Shown here piece by piece: positions 1 through 8,708 of a stretch of DNA of 32,397 nt (within the stretch, counting starts at the first letter, position 1; every line of letters begins with the position of its first letter). The DNA comes from Deltaproteobacteria bacterium. GTDB lineage: Bacteria; Desulfobacterota; WTBG01; JAGOGO01. Location of the stretch: NCBI GenBank assembly GCA_017996625.1, contig JAGOGO010000016.1:1-32397 (forward strand), written 5' to 3'. Made by a program: the position numbers and the translations under genes. The notes under the pieces were generated by a model that was given only the letters and a program-made list of their open reading frames with translations, was not told the origin of the DNA and searched no databases.

Positions 1-147
1 AACCCGCTTCGCGGGCCAGAAGAGCTGACGGGTAACCCGCTTCGCGGGCCAGAAGAGCTGACGGGTAACCCGCTTCGCGGGCCAGAAGAGCTGACGGGTA
101 ACCCGCTTCGCGGGCCAGAAGAGCTGATGGGTAACCCGCTTCGCGGG
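1..147. repeat. 33-bp tandem repeat array, about 4.5 units, truncated by window edge
   Basis: Units start at 1, 34, 67 and 100, and a partial unit starts at 133. The first three are identical; the fourth has one change (c to t near 127). Each unit contains the hairpin core CCCGC-TTC-GCGGG, then AGAAGAGCTGACGGGT. The units abut with no spacers, so this is not CRISPR. The period is a multiple of three and one frame per unit is stop-free on the + strand, but no start codon or extended frame supports coding. The array probably continues leftward outside the window. Related diverged sequence lies near 12240-12330 on the other strand. Confidence 0.95.
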
Positions 148-517
148 GGCAGGTTCTGATCTTTGCTGGCGATTAGGGACAGTAGCCAACCATCCGACCT
201 GCAAAGGCAACCGCGTACTAGATGGTGGATTTGGGCCCGCTGCGCGGTCCATACTGCGTCTTTTCCGAAAAACCGTTGTCTGTTTTCGATCCTGTGTGGA
301 TGTACCGTGCCGGAATTCAACAGACTCCTTCTTGCTTTTGATGGCAAAGAAGACTAATATATTTTGTTTATGTTTTTGTCATCCTTTCAGTACCACGGAG
401 GATGCTGAAAGGGAAGGCTCTCAGTGATTCTTATACATCCTTCTAAAACGATCATTCAGGCAATGATTGCCTGATCGTCTACAGCGTAAAAAAACACCTA
501 ACGGAGGCATAAACACG
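148..517 (+). other. Non-coding leader region upstream of secA
   Basis: No credible gene is visible. The stretch holds a possible promoter at 332-360 and an inverted repeat (CCTTTCAG at 383-390 against CTGAAAGG at 405-412) that could form an 8-bp stem in the secA leader. A 64-codon open frame at 163-357 starts directly behind the repeat array, has no ribosome-binding site and shows no recognisable protein features. Confidence 0.6.
332..360 (+). promoter_or_regulatory. Candidate sigma-70 promoter for secA
   Basis: TTGCTT (332-337) and TAATAT (355-360) are separated by 17 bp in an AT-rich stretch before the secA leader. The match to consensus is moderate (3/6 and 4/6). It would give a leader of about 150 nt containing the 383-412 hairpin. 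This is inference from pattern only. Confidence 0.3.
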
Positions 518-3355
518 GTGCTACAAATGCTTGCCCGAAAAATATTCGGCAGTCAGAACGAGCGGGATCTGAAGCGGCTTCATCCATACCTGGAACGTAT
601 CAACAGCCTCGAACCAGCGATTACGCAGCTTAGCGACGCTGAACTGCGTGCTAGGACCCTAGAATTCAAAGAGCGGCATCATAATGGAGAATCCCTTGAC
701 GATCTGTTGCCTGAGACGTTTGCGGTCGTGCGCGAAGCAGCTCGCCGGACGCTGGGAGAGCGGCACTATGATGTTCAGATTATCGGCGGCATCGCCTTGC
801 ATCAGGGGAAAATTGCTGAAATGGCCACTGGTGAAGGCAAGACGCTGGTTTCGACGCTCCCGGCTTATTTGAATGCGATCACCGGCCGCGGTGTTCATAT
901 CGTTACGGTGAACGATTATCTGGCCAAGCGGGACCGTGACTGGATGGGGAAGATCTACGAATTTTTGGGAATAACAGTCGATGTAATTCACCATGACATC
1001 GATCCGGCAAGCCGCAAGAAAGCCTATGAGGCAGATATAACCTACGGGACGAATACCGAATTCGGCTTCGACTACCTGCGGGACAACATGACGCACAGCC
1101 GTGAAGGACAGGTTCAGGGAGATCACTATTACGCCATCGTGGATGAGGTGGATAGTATTCTTATCGACGAAGCACGTACACCGTTGATCATCTCCGGACC
1201 AGTTGAAAAGACGACAAACCGCTATGCAGAATTAGACTCCCTGGTGCGGAGACTGATGACCAGCCAGACCATTCTGGTGAATAACTATATCAAGGAAGCA
1301 GAAGACCTGCTCAATCAGGATAAGGAATATGAGGCTGGGATCAAGCTGCTTCAGGCAAAGCGAGGCTCTCCCAAGAACAAACGATTGCTCAAGCTTCTCA
1401 AGGAAGGCAAGGCTAAAAAGCTGGTGGATCGTGTCGAACTTGATTACATTCGCGACAAACGGCTCCATGAGCTTGATGAAGAGCTGTATTTTTCCATCGA
1501 GGAGAAAAACAATGTCGTGGATCTGACCGATCGCGGCCGTCACGCCCTTGCCCCCGGCGATCCGGAGATGTTCATTATTCCCGATCTGAGCGCGATTGAT
1601 GAAGACGGTGATTCTTCCGAGAGTGATCGGCAGCAGCGGCGTGAGCAGCTCGAGAAGGAGTATATGGATAAAGGGGAGAAGATCCAGAACGTCCATCAGC
1701 TTCTCAAGGCCTACTCGCTGTTCGAAAAAGATGTCGACTATGTCGTGAGTGATGGCAAGGTGCTGATTGTGGATGAGTTTACCGGCCGTATTCTGCCCGG
1801 CCGCCGCTACAGCGACGGTTTGCATCAGGCATTGGAAGCAAAGGAGCAGGTGACCATTGAGGGTGAAACGCAGACATTCGCCACGATTACCCTGCAAAAC
1901 TATTTCCGGATGTACGAAAAGATGGCCGGCATGACCGGAACCGCGGAGACCGAAGCTCCGGAGTTCATGAAGATCTACAAGCTCGATGTCCTGGTTATTC
2001 CCACCAATGAGCCGGTTAGACGTACTGATCATCCCGATGTGATTTACCGCACCAAAGGAGAAAAATACCGCGCCGTCATTAATGAAATACTGGCCATGCA
2101 CGAGCAACAGCGCCCGGTGCTGGTGGGCACGACCTCCGTGGAAGTCTCGGAAACTCTCAGCCGCATGCTGGGCAAGCGGGTCAAACATTCAGTCCTCAAT
2201 GCCAAGCGGCATCGGGAAGAAGCCGAAATTGTCGCTAACGCCGGACAACCTGGTGCCGTGACCATTGCCACTAACATGGCAGGTCGAGGAACCGACATCA
2301 AGCTTGGTCCCGGTGTTCCTCAAAAGGGAGGATTGCACATCGTCGGCACCGAACGCCACGAGTCACGCCGCATCGATCGTCAGCTGCGCGGTCGGAGCGG
2401 CCGGCAGGGTGATCCTGGATCGTCCCGGTTTTTTCTTTCCCTGGAAGATGACCTGCTGCGTATCTTCGGATCAGAGCGGATCTCCACGATTATGGAAAAG
2501 CTGGGCATGCAGGAGGGGGAGCCGATCGAACACTCGCTGATCACCCGGGCGATCGAGAATGCTCAGGGAAAGGTGGAAGCGCACAACTTTGAAATCAGGA
2601 AGCATCTGCTTGAGTACGACGATGTCATGAACAAGCAGCGGGAAGTTATTTATAACCAGCGGAATCGCATTCTGAGCGGTGAAGATATTCACCAAGATGT
2701 TCTGGAAATGATCGAAGAACTGGTTGATGATACCATAAGCCAGCATGTCGACCCGGATTTGCCTTCGGCGGAATGGGACTACCGGGCTCTGGAGGAAAGC
2801 TTCTTTCGACTGTTTGCGTACCGGCCGTTGATCTCTTTGCACGAGCAACAGGAGCTTGTATATGATCAACTCCGCGAGCGACTGCTGAAACGGACGAACG
2901 AAATCTATGAACAGCGCAGACAGGAAATGGGCGAAGAGCTTTTTAGGAACCTGGAGATGTTCTGTTCGCTGCAGGCAATAGATCTGCTCTGGAAAGAGCA
3001 CCTCCTCAGCCTCGATCATTTGCGCGAGGGAATTGGGTTGCGAGGTTATGCCCAGCGCAATCCACTCCATGAGTATCAGAAGGAAGCCTTCGAGTTGTTT
3101 CAGGACTTGGTCAGCCGCATCAAAGAAGAAACAGTTTCTCGCCTGTTCCGGTGGCGTATCGCACCGGCTCAGTCCTCCGCCAGGATAACGACGGCTCCTC
3201 CGCCTGAGGCCGTCCAACTTACCATGAGTCACGGAGATCAGGCTGATTCCCGGCAGAAGACAATCAAGCGTTCAGCCAAAAAGGTAGGCCGCAATGATCC
3301 GTGCCCGTGCGGAAGCGGAAAGAAATACAAGAAGTGCTGCGGGCAGCAGGCATAG
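518..3355 (+). CDS. secA: Protein translocase subunit SecA
   Basis: SecA is the ATPase motor that drives unfolded preproteins through SecYEG at the inner membrane. From the GTG at 518 the product is 945 residues. Walker A is MATGEGKT (about 102-109), and the DEVD Walker B box is at 209-212 followed by SILIDEARTPLIISG. The helicase motif TNMAGRGTDIKLG follows, and the C-terminal zinc/SecB-binding tail is CPC-x8-CC (Cys 929, 931, 940, 941). The GTG is preferred because GGAGG at 503-507 lies 10 nt upstream and the encoded MLQMLARKIFGS resembles normal SecA N-termini; an in-frame TTG at 467 would add 17 atypical residues. The first nucleotide-binding domain region has two insertions relative to the E. 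coli protein (about 247-318 and 351-388). A small membrane protein gene and argJ follow on the same strand. Confidence 0.97.
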   Translation: MLQMLARKIFGSQNERDLKRLHPYLERINSLEPAITQLSDAELRARTLEFKERHHNGESLDDLLPETFAVVREAARRTLGERHYDVQIIGGIALHQGKIAEMATGEGKTLVSTLPAYLNAITGRGVHIVTVNDYLAKRDRDWMGKIYEFLGITVDVIHHDIDPASRKKAYEADITYGTNTEFGFDYLRDNMTHSREGQVQGDHYYAIVDEVDSILIDEARTPLIISGPVEKTTNRYAELDSLVRRLMTSQTILVNNYIKEAEDLLNQDKEYEAGIKLLQAKRGSPKNKRLLKLLKEGKAKKLVDRVELDYIRDKRLHELDEELYFSIEEKNNVVDLTDRGRHALAPGDPEMFIIPDLSAIDEDGDSSESDRQQRREQLEKEYMDKGEKIQNVHQLLKAYSLFEKDVDYVVSDGKVLIVDEFTGRILPGRRYSDGLHQALEAKEQVTIEGETQTFATITLQNYFRMYEKMAGMTGTAETEAPEFMKIYKLDVLVIPTNEPVRRTDHPDVIYRTKGEKYRAVINEILAMHEQQRPVLVGTTSVEVSETLSRMLGKRVKHSVLNAKRHREEAEIVANAGQPGAVTIATNMAGRGTDIKLGPGVPQKGGLHIVGTERHESRRIDRQLRGRSGRQGDPGSSRFFLSLEDDLLRIFGSERISTIMEKLGMQEGEPIEHSLITRAIENAQGKVEAHNFEIRKHLLEYDDVMNKQREVIYNQRNRILSGEDIHQDVLEMIEELVDDTISQHVDPDLPSAEWDYRALEESFFRLFAYRPLISLHEQQELVYDQLRERLLKRTNEIYEQRRQEMGEELFRNLEMFCSLQAIDLLWKEHLLSLDHLREGIGLRGYAQRNPLHEYQKEAFELFQDLVSRIKEETVSRLFRWRIAPAQSSARITTAPPPEAVQLTMSHGDQADSRQKTIKRSAKKVGRNDPCPCGSGKKYKKCCGQQA

Positions 3356-3430
3356 ATCCGTTTCAGCCGTTTGAATCGTTCCAACTGCTTGAACCGTTGA
3401 AACACCTGAAACGGATGAAACGGTTTACTG
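3356..3430 (+). repeat. Degenerate CCGTTTCAG / CTGAAACGG inverted repeat after secA
   Basis: ATCCGTTTCAG (3356-3366) is perfectly complementary to CTGAAACGGAT (3406-3416). The sequence between and after is built of variants of GTTGAAACGG and CGTTCCAAC. The stem starts directly after the secA stop codon, so it may attenuate transcription into the next gene, although no clear U-tract follows. The same word family fills the gap after argJ (5349-5432). Confidence 0.7.
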
Positions 3431-3465
3431 TACACCAGCGAATCAGTGGATAACAACAGGCACAC

Positions 3466-4170
3466 ATGAAAAAACGTACAATTAAGATACTCGCCATCTC
3501 CTTGACCCTAACCATTATTATGGCGGCCCTGTTCACGTATCTCTCCGTACTGGGAGAAAACAATCGGATTACCAATGTTGCCGCTGAATTCTTTATCCAG
3601 ATCCGAAAGCAGCATTACGGAAAGACCTATCAGTTTCTCTCCAAGGAACTGCGCGCAACAAAGTATTCAGACCCGGAGCAGTTTTATGCAACCTGCTTTC
3701 AGCTGGAGGCAACGCTTCTTGCGAAGTACAATCTGCTTGATCAGCGCTCCTACACGGTTGTAGCACAAAAGCATCGCTTCTGGACCCCTCTGCTGGGCGC
3801 AAAAACCATTACGATCAGTATCGGGCTCAAACCGAAAGAAAAGGAAAAGGCACTGATAAGTTATCTAAAAGAGGAGCATTACGATAACCTTGTGGAGAAT
3901 CTTCTCACCCTCGTCCGCGAAGACGGGTACTGGAAAGTAGGCAGCATCAACATCGGAGAGTCCTCCGTGGCTGATCTCTATCAGCAGCTGGGGCAGCAAT
4001 TGAAGCTTGACAGATATATTCAAACAACACCGGGCGGCTTTGTCCTCGCATCTATTGAAGTTATTCCCCAGTCCATGTCATCACTGGAGCGGAGAAGGCT
4101 TTCTTTTATTATCCACAAGATCACACGAGCCATGTATCAGCCGCAAGAAGATGAGGAAACAGGAGAATGA
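3466..4170 (+). CDS. Membrane-anchored hypothetical protein (234 aa)
   Basis: I do not recognise this protein. A short basic N-terminus (MKKRTIK) precedes one hydrophobic segment (about residues 8-30), so it is probably a single-pass protein with the rest in the periplasm. The remainder is mixed alpha/beta in character: a possible NTF2-like or DUF4878-like fold is suggested by the opening AAEFFIQIRKQHYGKTYQFL followed by a DGYWKVGSINI strand pattern, but this is only an impression. No catalytic motif is visible. It lies between secA and argJ. Its TGA overlaps the argJ ATG (ATGA), so the two are probably translated together. No strong ribosome-binding site is seen before its own start. Confidence 0.8.
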   Translation: MKKRTIKILAISLTLTIIMAALFTYLSVLGENNRITNVAAEFFIQIRKQHYGKTYQFLSKELRATKYSDPEQFYATCFQLEATLLAKYNLLDQRSYTVVAQKHRFWTPLLGAKTITISIGLKPKEKEKALISYLKEEHYDNLVENLLTLVREDGYWKVGSINIGESSVADLYQQLGQQLKLDRYIQTTPGGFVLASIEVIPQSMSSLERRRLSFIIHKITRAMYQPQEDEETGE

Positions 4171-5348
4171 ACGTACGTGGTTTTTCCTTCAACGGGATCG
4201 AAGCAGGCATCAAAAAGAAGGGGGGAAAAGATCTTGGATTGATATTTTCCCGGGTTCCAGCAGTCAGCTCCGGCGTTTTTACCCGAAACTGGGTGAAAGC
4301 CGCGCCGCTCGTACTGACCCAGCAGCGCTTACAGAAGCGGTGCTGTCAGGCAGTGCTCGTGAACAGCGGCAAGGCTAACGCCTGTACCGGGGCACAAGGC
4401 TTGATCGATGCGCAGACGCTGGCTGATGAGACTGCCCGCCTGCTCGGGATTCCGGCAGAGCTCACTGCTGTGGCTTCCACTGGTGTGATCGGAGAACCGC
4501 TGCCCGTTGAGACCATTGCCGGCCGGCTGCCCTTTTTATGCAACAGCCTCAACGGAGGCACCATTGAAGACTTCGCACAGGCGATCATGACGACCGATAC
4601 CGTACCAAAGATCGCGACTCGTCACGGAATCATCGGGGGAAAAAGAGTCAACATTGCCGGCGTGGCCAAAGGAGCCGGTATGATTAATCCATCACTGGCA
4701 ACGATGCTCGTGTTTCTGGTGACTGATGCGTCGATCAAACCGCAATCCATTCAGTCGATTCTTACAGAAGGCGCCGATCGGTCATTCAATCGAATTACGA
4801 TCGACGGAGACACCAGCACCAACGATACGGTGCTGCTGCTGGCAAACGGTATGGCCGGGAATCAGCCTCTTGCTCGAAAAGATCTGAATGCTGCGGGATT
4901 CACGGATATGCTGTTTTCGGTTATGGAAGAACTGGCGCAGAGCATTCTGAAAGACGGTGAAGGGGTCACAAAGGTTATTACGATTGCCGTTCAAAAAGCG
5001 CGGTCCCAAGCAGAAGCCGAAGCAATCGGTCGCAGCATCGCTCATTCGCCGCTTGTCAAGACTGCATTCTTTGGCGAAGAACTAAACTGGGGCCGGATTG
5101 TCGCGGCTGCAGGAAAGACAGTATTTCCTGTAGCCTTTGAGCGCATGGATCTCTTACTCAACGGGATTTTCCTGGTGCGGCAGGGGACTCTTCTCAGCCG
5201 TGAGCAGGAAGCAGAGGCACAGCGGGAACTCAAGAAAGCTCATCTCACCATTACCCTGGTTCTGAACCAAGGTCGACATCAAGCGGTAGTGTTCACAACC
5301 GACCTCTCTCCGCAGTATGTGCATATCAACGCGGGATATAAATCGTAG
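4167..5348 (+). CDS. argJ: Bifunctional ornithine acetyltransferase / N-acetylglutamate synthase ArgJ
   Basis: ArgJ transfers the acetyl group from N-acetylornithine to glutamate, recycling it in arginine synthesis; some members also use acetyl-CoA. The 393-residue length is normal. The self-cleavage and nucleophile region reads KGAGMINPSLATMLVF with Thr179 as the predicted catalytic nucleophile. The family signature FNRITIDGDTSTND is present, and the end (PQYVHINAGYKS) resembles the conserved ArgJ C-terminus. The start overlaps the upstream stop by ATGA, with GAGGA at 4153-4157 as a suitably placed ribosome-binding site. Whether the enzyme is mono- or bifunctional cannot be read from the sequence. 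Confidence 0.96.
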   Translation: MNVRGFSFNGIEAGIKKKGGKDLGLIFSRVPAVSSGVFTRNWVKAAPLVLTQQRLQKRCCQAVLVNSGKANACTGAQGLIDAQTLADETARLLGIPAELTAVASTGVIGEPLPVETIAGRLPFLCNSLNGGTIEDFAQAIMTTDTVPKIATRHGIIGGKRVNIAGVAKGAGMINPSLATMLVFLVTDASIKPQSIQSILTEGADRSFNRITIDGDTSTNDTVLLLANGMAGNQPLARKDLNAAGFTDMLFSVMEELAQSILKDGEGVTKVITIAVQKARSQAEAEAIGRSIAHSPLVKTAFFGEELNWGRIVAAAGKTVFPVAFERMDLLLNGIFLVRQGTLLSREQEAEAQRELKKAHLTITLVLNQGRHQAVVFTTDLSPQYVHINAGYKS

Positions 5349-5360
5349 GAACCGCTTCAA

Positions 5361-5430
5361 CGGTTTCAGCCGTTTTAACTGTTATCCCTCAGGACTGGAA
5401 CGGTTGAAACAGTTCCAGCGGCTGAAACGG
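5361..5430. terminator. Long imperfect hairpin between convergent genes, possible bidirectional terminator
   Basis: The 23-nt arm at 5361-5383 pairs with 5408-5430 at about 19 positions plus one G-T wobble. It fills the 84-bp gap between the argJ stop (5348) and the stop of the converging lipoprotein gene (5433). Position and symmetry suit a terminator for both directions. There is no classic U-tract, so factor-independent function is uncertain. The arms consist of the CGGTTTCAGCCG / GGCTGAAACGG words also seen after secA. Confidence 0.55.
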
Positions 5431-5432
5431 CT

Positions 5433-6203
5433 CTAGTCCATACTCAGGCGTTTATCGTGCTTCAACATCTCCAAATTCTCGAACGCCTTATTGGAATACC
5501 GCGAGCCCTGGGGAGTAGAGATGCAGAGCTTGTAGAGATATTCTGCTCGGCTTCGACTCTGTTCCGCCTTAGCCTCATTACGCACCGCAGGATCTGACGA
5601 GAATCGATAAAGCTCGTACAAGCGGTGAAAGCGGTATCCCATCTGATAGAGGATCTTCGCTCGCAGTGACGTGCCTGGATAGAGCGTGATCACATTTTCC
5701 AGGGCCTTGATTTCGCCCTCAATGCGGCTGGGATCGCCATGGTAGTCTTTTTCCCAAGCGATTAGGTTGTAAGCGGCTTCATCAGCATACGGGCTCAGCG
5801 GCTTTTCCTTGAGGAGCTGCTGGAACATTTCGTTGTTATAGACTAGGGAGCCATCTCGTGTCTGCCAGCAGCCGTAGTGCCCATATTTTTCGAGAAATGC
5901 GGTCCGACTTGCTGTCTCATCCATGCCCTCGTTGATAGCCTCGCGATAATTCTGCTCGAGCAGGCCCTGAAATGCTTCACCAAGTCTAATCATGACCTCA
6001 TCTTCGCGTGCTGACTTGGGATACTGTTCAAGGAACTGCTTCCCGGCAGTGATGGCGCTGTCATAGGAACGGCTTTGAAAAGCAGTCATGAACTGCTGAT
6101 ACAGCTTTTCTTCCTCCGTGAGTTTGGGAGTGCGAGTCTGCATCAGCACACAGCTCTGAAGGAGCGATCCCAGGAGCAAAATTAGAGTGAGATAATACTT
6201 CAT
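5433..6203 (-). CDS. Probable outer-membrane lipoprotein with TPR-like helical repeats (BamD-like)
   Basis: From the ATG at 6203 the product is 256 residues. It begins MKYYLTLILLLGSLLQSC, a lipoprotein signal peptide with the lipobox LQSC and lipidation predicted at Cys18. An open frame continues 27 codons upstream but would bury the signal peptide, so the internal ATG is preferred even though no strong ribosome-binding site is seen. The mature part is helical with tetratricopeptide-like segments (SYDSAITAGKQFLEQYPKSA and similar), reminiscent of BamD/YfiO-type lipoproteins that help assemble outer-membrane proteins. It is the last gene of a dprA-topA-lipoprotein cluster. The assignment to BamD itself is not secure; a general TPR lipoprotein is equally possible. 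Confidence 0.75.
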   Translation of the reverse strand: MKYYLTLILLLGSLLQSCVLMQTRTPKLTEEEKLYQQFMTAFQSRSYDSAITAGKQFLEQYPKSAREDEVMIRLGEAFQGLLEQNYREAINEGMDETASRTAFLEKYGHYGCWQTRDGSLVYNNEMFQQLLKEKPLSPYADEAAYNLIAWEKDYHGDPSRIEGEIKALENVITLYPGTSLRAKILYQMGYRFHRLYELYRFSSDPAVRNEAKAEQSRSRAEYLYKLCISTPQGSRYSNKAFENLEMLKHDKRLSMD

Positions 6204-6397
6204 GGCGATGACTCGGGAGCAGAACTTGAATTTCAAGAGTTCTGATCTGGGATATGAGGTATACGATGTGAGATATGCTCGCACTTATTCTTTATCGCAC
6301 ATCCCATTACCCGGTTGCAGATTACCTCGTGCACATGGCACATCCACATCATGCAGTCCAAGCCTTGAACTTTGAACCCGGAACCTTTAACCGGATA

Positions 6398-8590
6398 CTA
6401 TCCTGTCGCTGTTTTTTCCTTGAATGAAGTGGCAAAAGTGCATTTGGGATAATTAGGACAGGCCAGAAACAGTTTGCCAAAGCGGTTTCGGCGTATCACG
6501 AGTTCCGCTCCGCATTTTTCGCACTGTTGTCCGCTGGCCTGCGCTCCCTCAGCAGCTCCTGCCGCACCTAATCGTTTGGTATTCTTGCACTCCGGATACC
6601 CGGAACAGCCGAGAAATGTCCCATAGCGGCCCCGCTTCACTATCATCGGTTTTCCGCATTGCTCACATACTTCACTGACCTGCTGCTCGTCAGGTTCCGG
6701 ACTGTCTGAACCGTTCAGAGGCTTGGTGTAGCGACACTTCGGATAGCCGGTACATGCGAGGAATCGACTGTAGGGGCCAAGGCGGATCACCAGTGGTTTG
6801 CCGCATTCGGGGCAAAGCTCTCCGGTAGGTTCGCTCACTACCTGAGCTTTTTTGACCTCCGCATTCTTTGTTTTCAGCAGGTCGCTGAACGGCTCCCAGA
6901 ATTTTCGAACTACCGGCTTCCATGCCTCTCTGCCTCGGGCAATATCGTCGAAATCCTCTTCGATTTTGGCGGTAAACTGATAGTCCACGTATTGGTTGAA
7001 GTGATCAGTCAACAGCTTGTAGACGACCATGCCGATTTCCTGAGGAATAAAGCGGCGATTCTCGAGTCGTACATAGTCTCGATCCTGGAGCACGCCGATA
7101 ATAGTGGCGTACGTGGATGGACGGCCGATACCATGCTCTTCCAATGCCTTCACGAGAGAAGCTTCGGAGTACCGGGGAGGGGGCTTGGTGAAGTGCTGCT
7201 GTGGATTAAGAGAGACAAGAGTCAGCTCCTGATGTCGGGAAAGCGGAGGCAACGGAGTTTCTTCTTTTACCGCAGTATCTTTTTCTACTATCAGCACTCT
7301 TCGAAATCCTGGAAAAGTAACCGTGGTCCCAACCGCCCGCAAGACATGATCCGGACCGGCCTGAATATCTACAGAAACCCGATCTTCCACTGACTGAGCC
7401 ATCTGGCAAGCCAAGGCCCGTTTCCAGATGAGATCGTACAGCTTGAACTGGTCTGGTGAGAGAAAGGCTTTTACCGAGTCGGGAGTTCGGGTTATTTCAG
7501 TAGGCCGAATCGCCTCATGCGCTTCCTGGGCTGTCCTGGATTTAGTCTTGAAGCGTCTTACCGTCTTATTTACATAATCAGGTCCAAACAGCTCGACGAT
7601 GGCATCGCGGATACTTGTTACCGCTGTATCTGCCAGATGGAAGCTGTCAGTACGCATATAGGTGATCAGTCCTTCGCTCTCACCCGAAATTTCTACACCT
7701 TCATACAGTTCCTGAGCAACCGACATGGTCCTGCGGGCGGAGAATCCAAGCTTGGTGCTTGCTTCCTGTTGCAGCGTGCTGGTGATCAGGGGTGGAGGAG
7801 GATTGGTCTTCCTTTCCTTCTTCTCGATGCTTTTTACCTGATAGGCGGCTTTCCTCAGCGTGGTGGCTATTTCCTGTGCCTGCGCTTCATTCTTGATATC
7901 GAGCTTCTCCAGTTTTTTGCCAGATATTTCGATAAGGTAAGATTCGAAGGTGGTTTCGGGTCGGGGAGTTTTCTCGGATGACAGCTCCGCGTTGATGGTC
8001 CAGTATTCTTCCTCGTTAAACGCCTGAATCTCCAATTCGCGCTCGCAGATCATACGCAGAGCAGGAGACTGTACGCGGCCGGCAGAGAGTCCGGAGCGCA
8101 CTTTCCTCCACAGAAAAGGGCTCAGGCTGAAACCATAGAGATAATCCATGACTACCCGGGCCTGCTGGGCATCAACGAGCGGCTGGGAAATGCTCCGAGG
8201 CTGCTTCAATGCCTCATCAAGAGCTGGTTTGGTAATTTCATGAAATGTGATCCGCTTGATTTCCAGTTGGTTTCTTTTGCTCTTTTTATTCAGATCCAGC
8301 GCTTCTATCAGATGCCAGGCGATTGCTTCACCTTCACGGTCAAGGTCAGTAGCGAGGAAGATCCGGTCGCACGCAGGAAGCGTTTTTTTTATCTGCTTCA
8401 AATGCTTGGAGCTCTTGGGAAGCACTTCGTAGCGAGGTTCAAAGTCATTTTTTACCTCAACCGAGCCGGAACGGCTGGGCAATCCGCGAACGTGGCCCAT
8501 GCAGGCCATAACCTCATAATCTTTCCCAAGAAATTTTTTGATAGTTTTAACTTTTGCCGGTGATTCAACAATAACGAGTGACTTAGCCAT
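6398..8590 (-). CDS. topA: DNA topoisomerase I (type IA)
   Basis: TopA relaxes negatively supercoiled DNA by transient single-strand cleavage. The 730-residue product has the Toprim domain at the N-terminus (KSLVIVESPAKVKTIKKFLG; acidic triad in ATDLDREGEAIAWHL, about 80-94) and the active-site Tyr311 in GLITYMRTDSF. Three C-terminal four-cysteine zinc fingers follow (CPECGKP...CTGYPKC, CEQCGKP...CSGYPEC, CEKCGAE...CPNYPKC). The ATG at 8590 is chosen over the TTG one codon earlier because GAGG sits 4 nt before the ATG and only 1 nt before the TTG. dprA precedes it on the same strand with a 118-bp gap holding a hairpin; dprA-topA is a common bacterial gene pair. Confidence 0.97.
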   Translation of the reverse strand: MAKSLVIVESPAKVKTIKKFLGKDYEVMACMGHVRGLPSRSGSVEVKNDFEPRYEVLPKSSKHLKQIKKTLPACDRIFLATDLDREGEAIAWHLIEALDLNKKSKRNQLEIKRITFHEITKPALDEALKQPRSISQPLVDAQQARVVMDYLYGFSLSPFLWRKVRSGLSAGRVQSPALRMICERELEIQAFNEEEYWTINAELSSEKTPRPETTFESYLIEISGKKLEKLDIKNEAQAQEIATTLRKAAYQVKSIEKKERKTNPPPPLITSTLQQEASTKLGFSARRTMSVAQELYEGVEISGESEGLITYMRTDSFHLADTAVTSIRDAIVELFGPDYVNKTVRRFKTKSRTAQEAHEAIRPTEITRTPDSVKAFLSPDQFKLYDLIWKRALACQMAQSVEDRVSVDIQAGPDHVLRAVGTTVTFPGFRRVLIVEKDTAVKEETPLPPLSRHQELTLVSLNPQQHFTKPPPRYSEASLVKALEEHGIGRPSTYATIIGVLQDRDYVRLENRRFIPQEIGMVVYKLLTDHFNQYVDYQFTAKIEEDFDDIARGREAWKPVVRKFWEPFSDLLKTKNAEVKKAQVVSEPTGELCPECGKPLVIRLGPYSRFLACTGYPKCRYTKPLNGSDSPEPDEQQVSEVCEQCGKPMIVKRGRYGTFLGCSGYPECKNTKRLGAAGAAEGAQASGQQCEKCGAELVIRRNRFGKLFLACPNYPKCTFATSFKEKTATG

Positions 8591-8620
8591 CAATCCTCTG
8601 TAGTTCTTTTTACCGACAAT

Positions 8621-8658
8621 GAGCAGAAGACCCTTTCCGAGAAGGACATCTTCTGCTC
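8621..8658. promoter_or_regulatory. Perfect 10-bp stem hairpin between dprA and topA
   Basis: GAGCAGAAGA (8621-8630) is the exact reverse complement of TCTTCTGCTC (8649-8658), with an inner CCTT/AAGG pairing in the loop. It lies about 30 bp upstream of the topA start on the transcribed - strand. It could be an attenuator or processing site in a dprA-topA transcript, or the leader of topA. No U-tract follows on either strand. Confidence 0.5.
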
Positions 8659-8708
8659 TGCCGCATACAGGTTGTTTTTACGAGTTCGCCCTGGCCTGGG
8701 CTCACTGT

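Noticed and set aside
1..147. Possible CRISPR array
   Set aside because: Units are contiguous 33-bp tandem copies with no variable spacers and no cas genes nearby.
163..357. Short open frame after the repeat array
   Set aside because: No ribosome-binding site, no protein-like pattern, and it overlaps the promoter candidate of secA.
1232..2188. Long open frame antisense to secA (318 codons)
   Set aside because: It lies wholly opposite conserved SecA motifs; the length is explained by codon bias of secA. The same applies to 659-1126 and 2471-3232.
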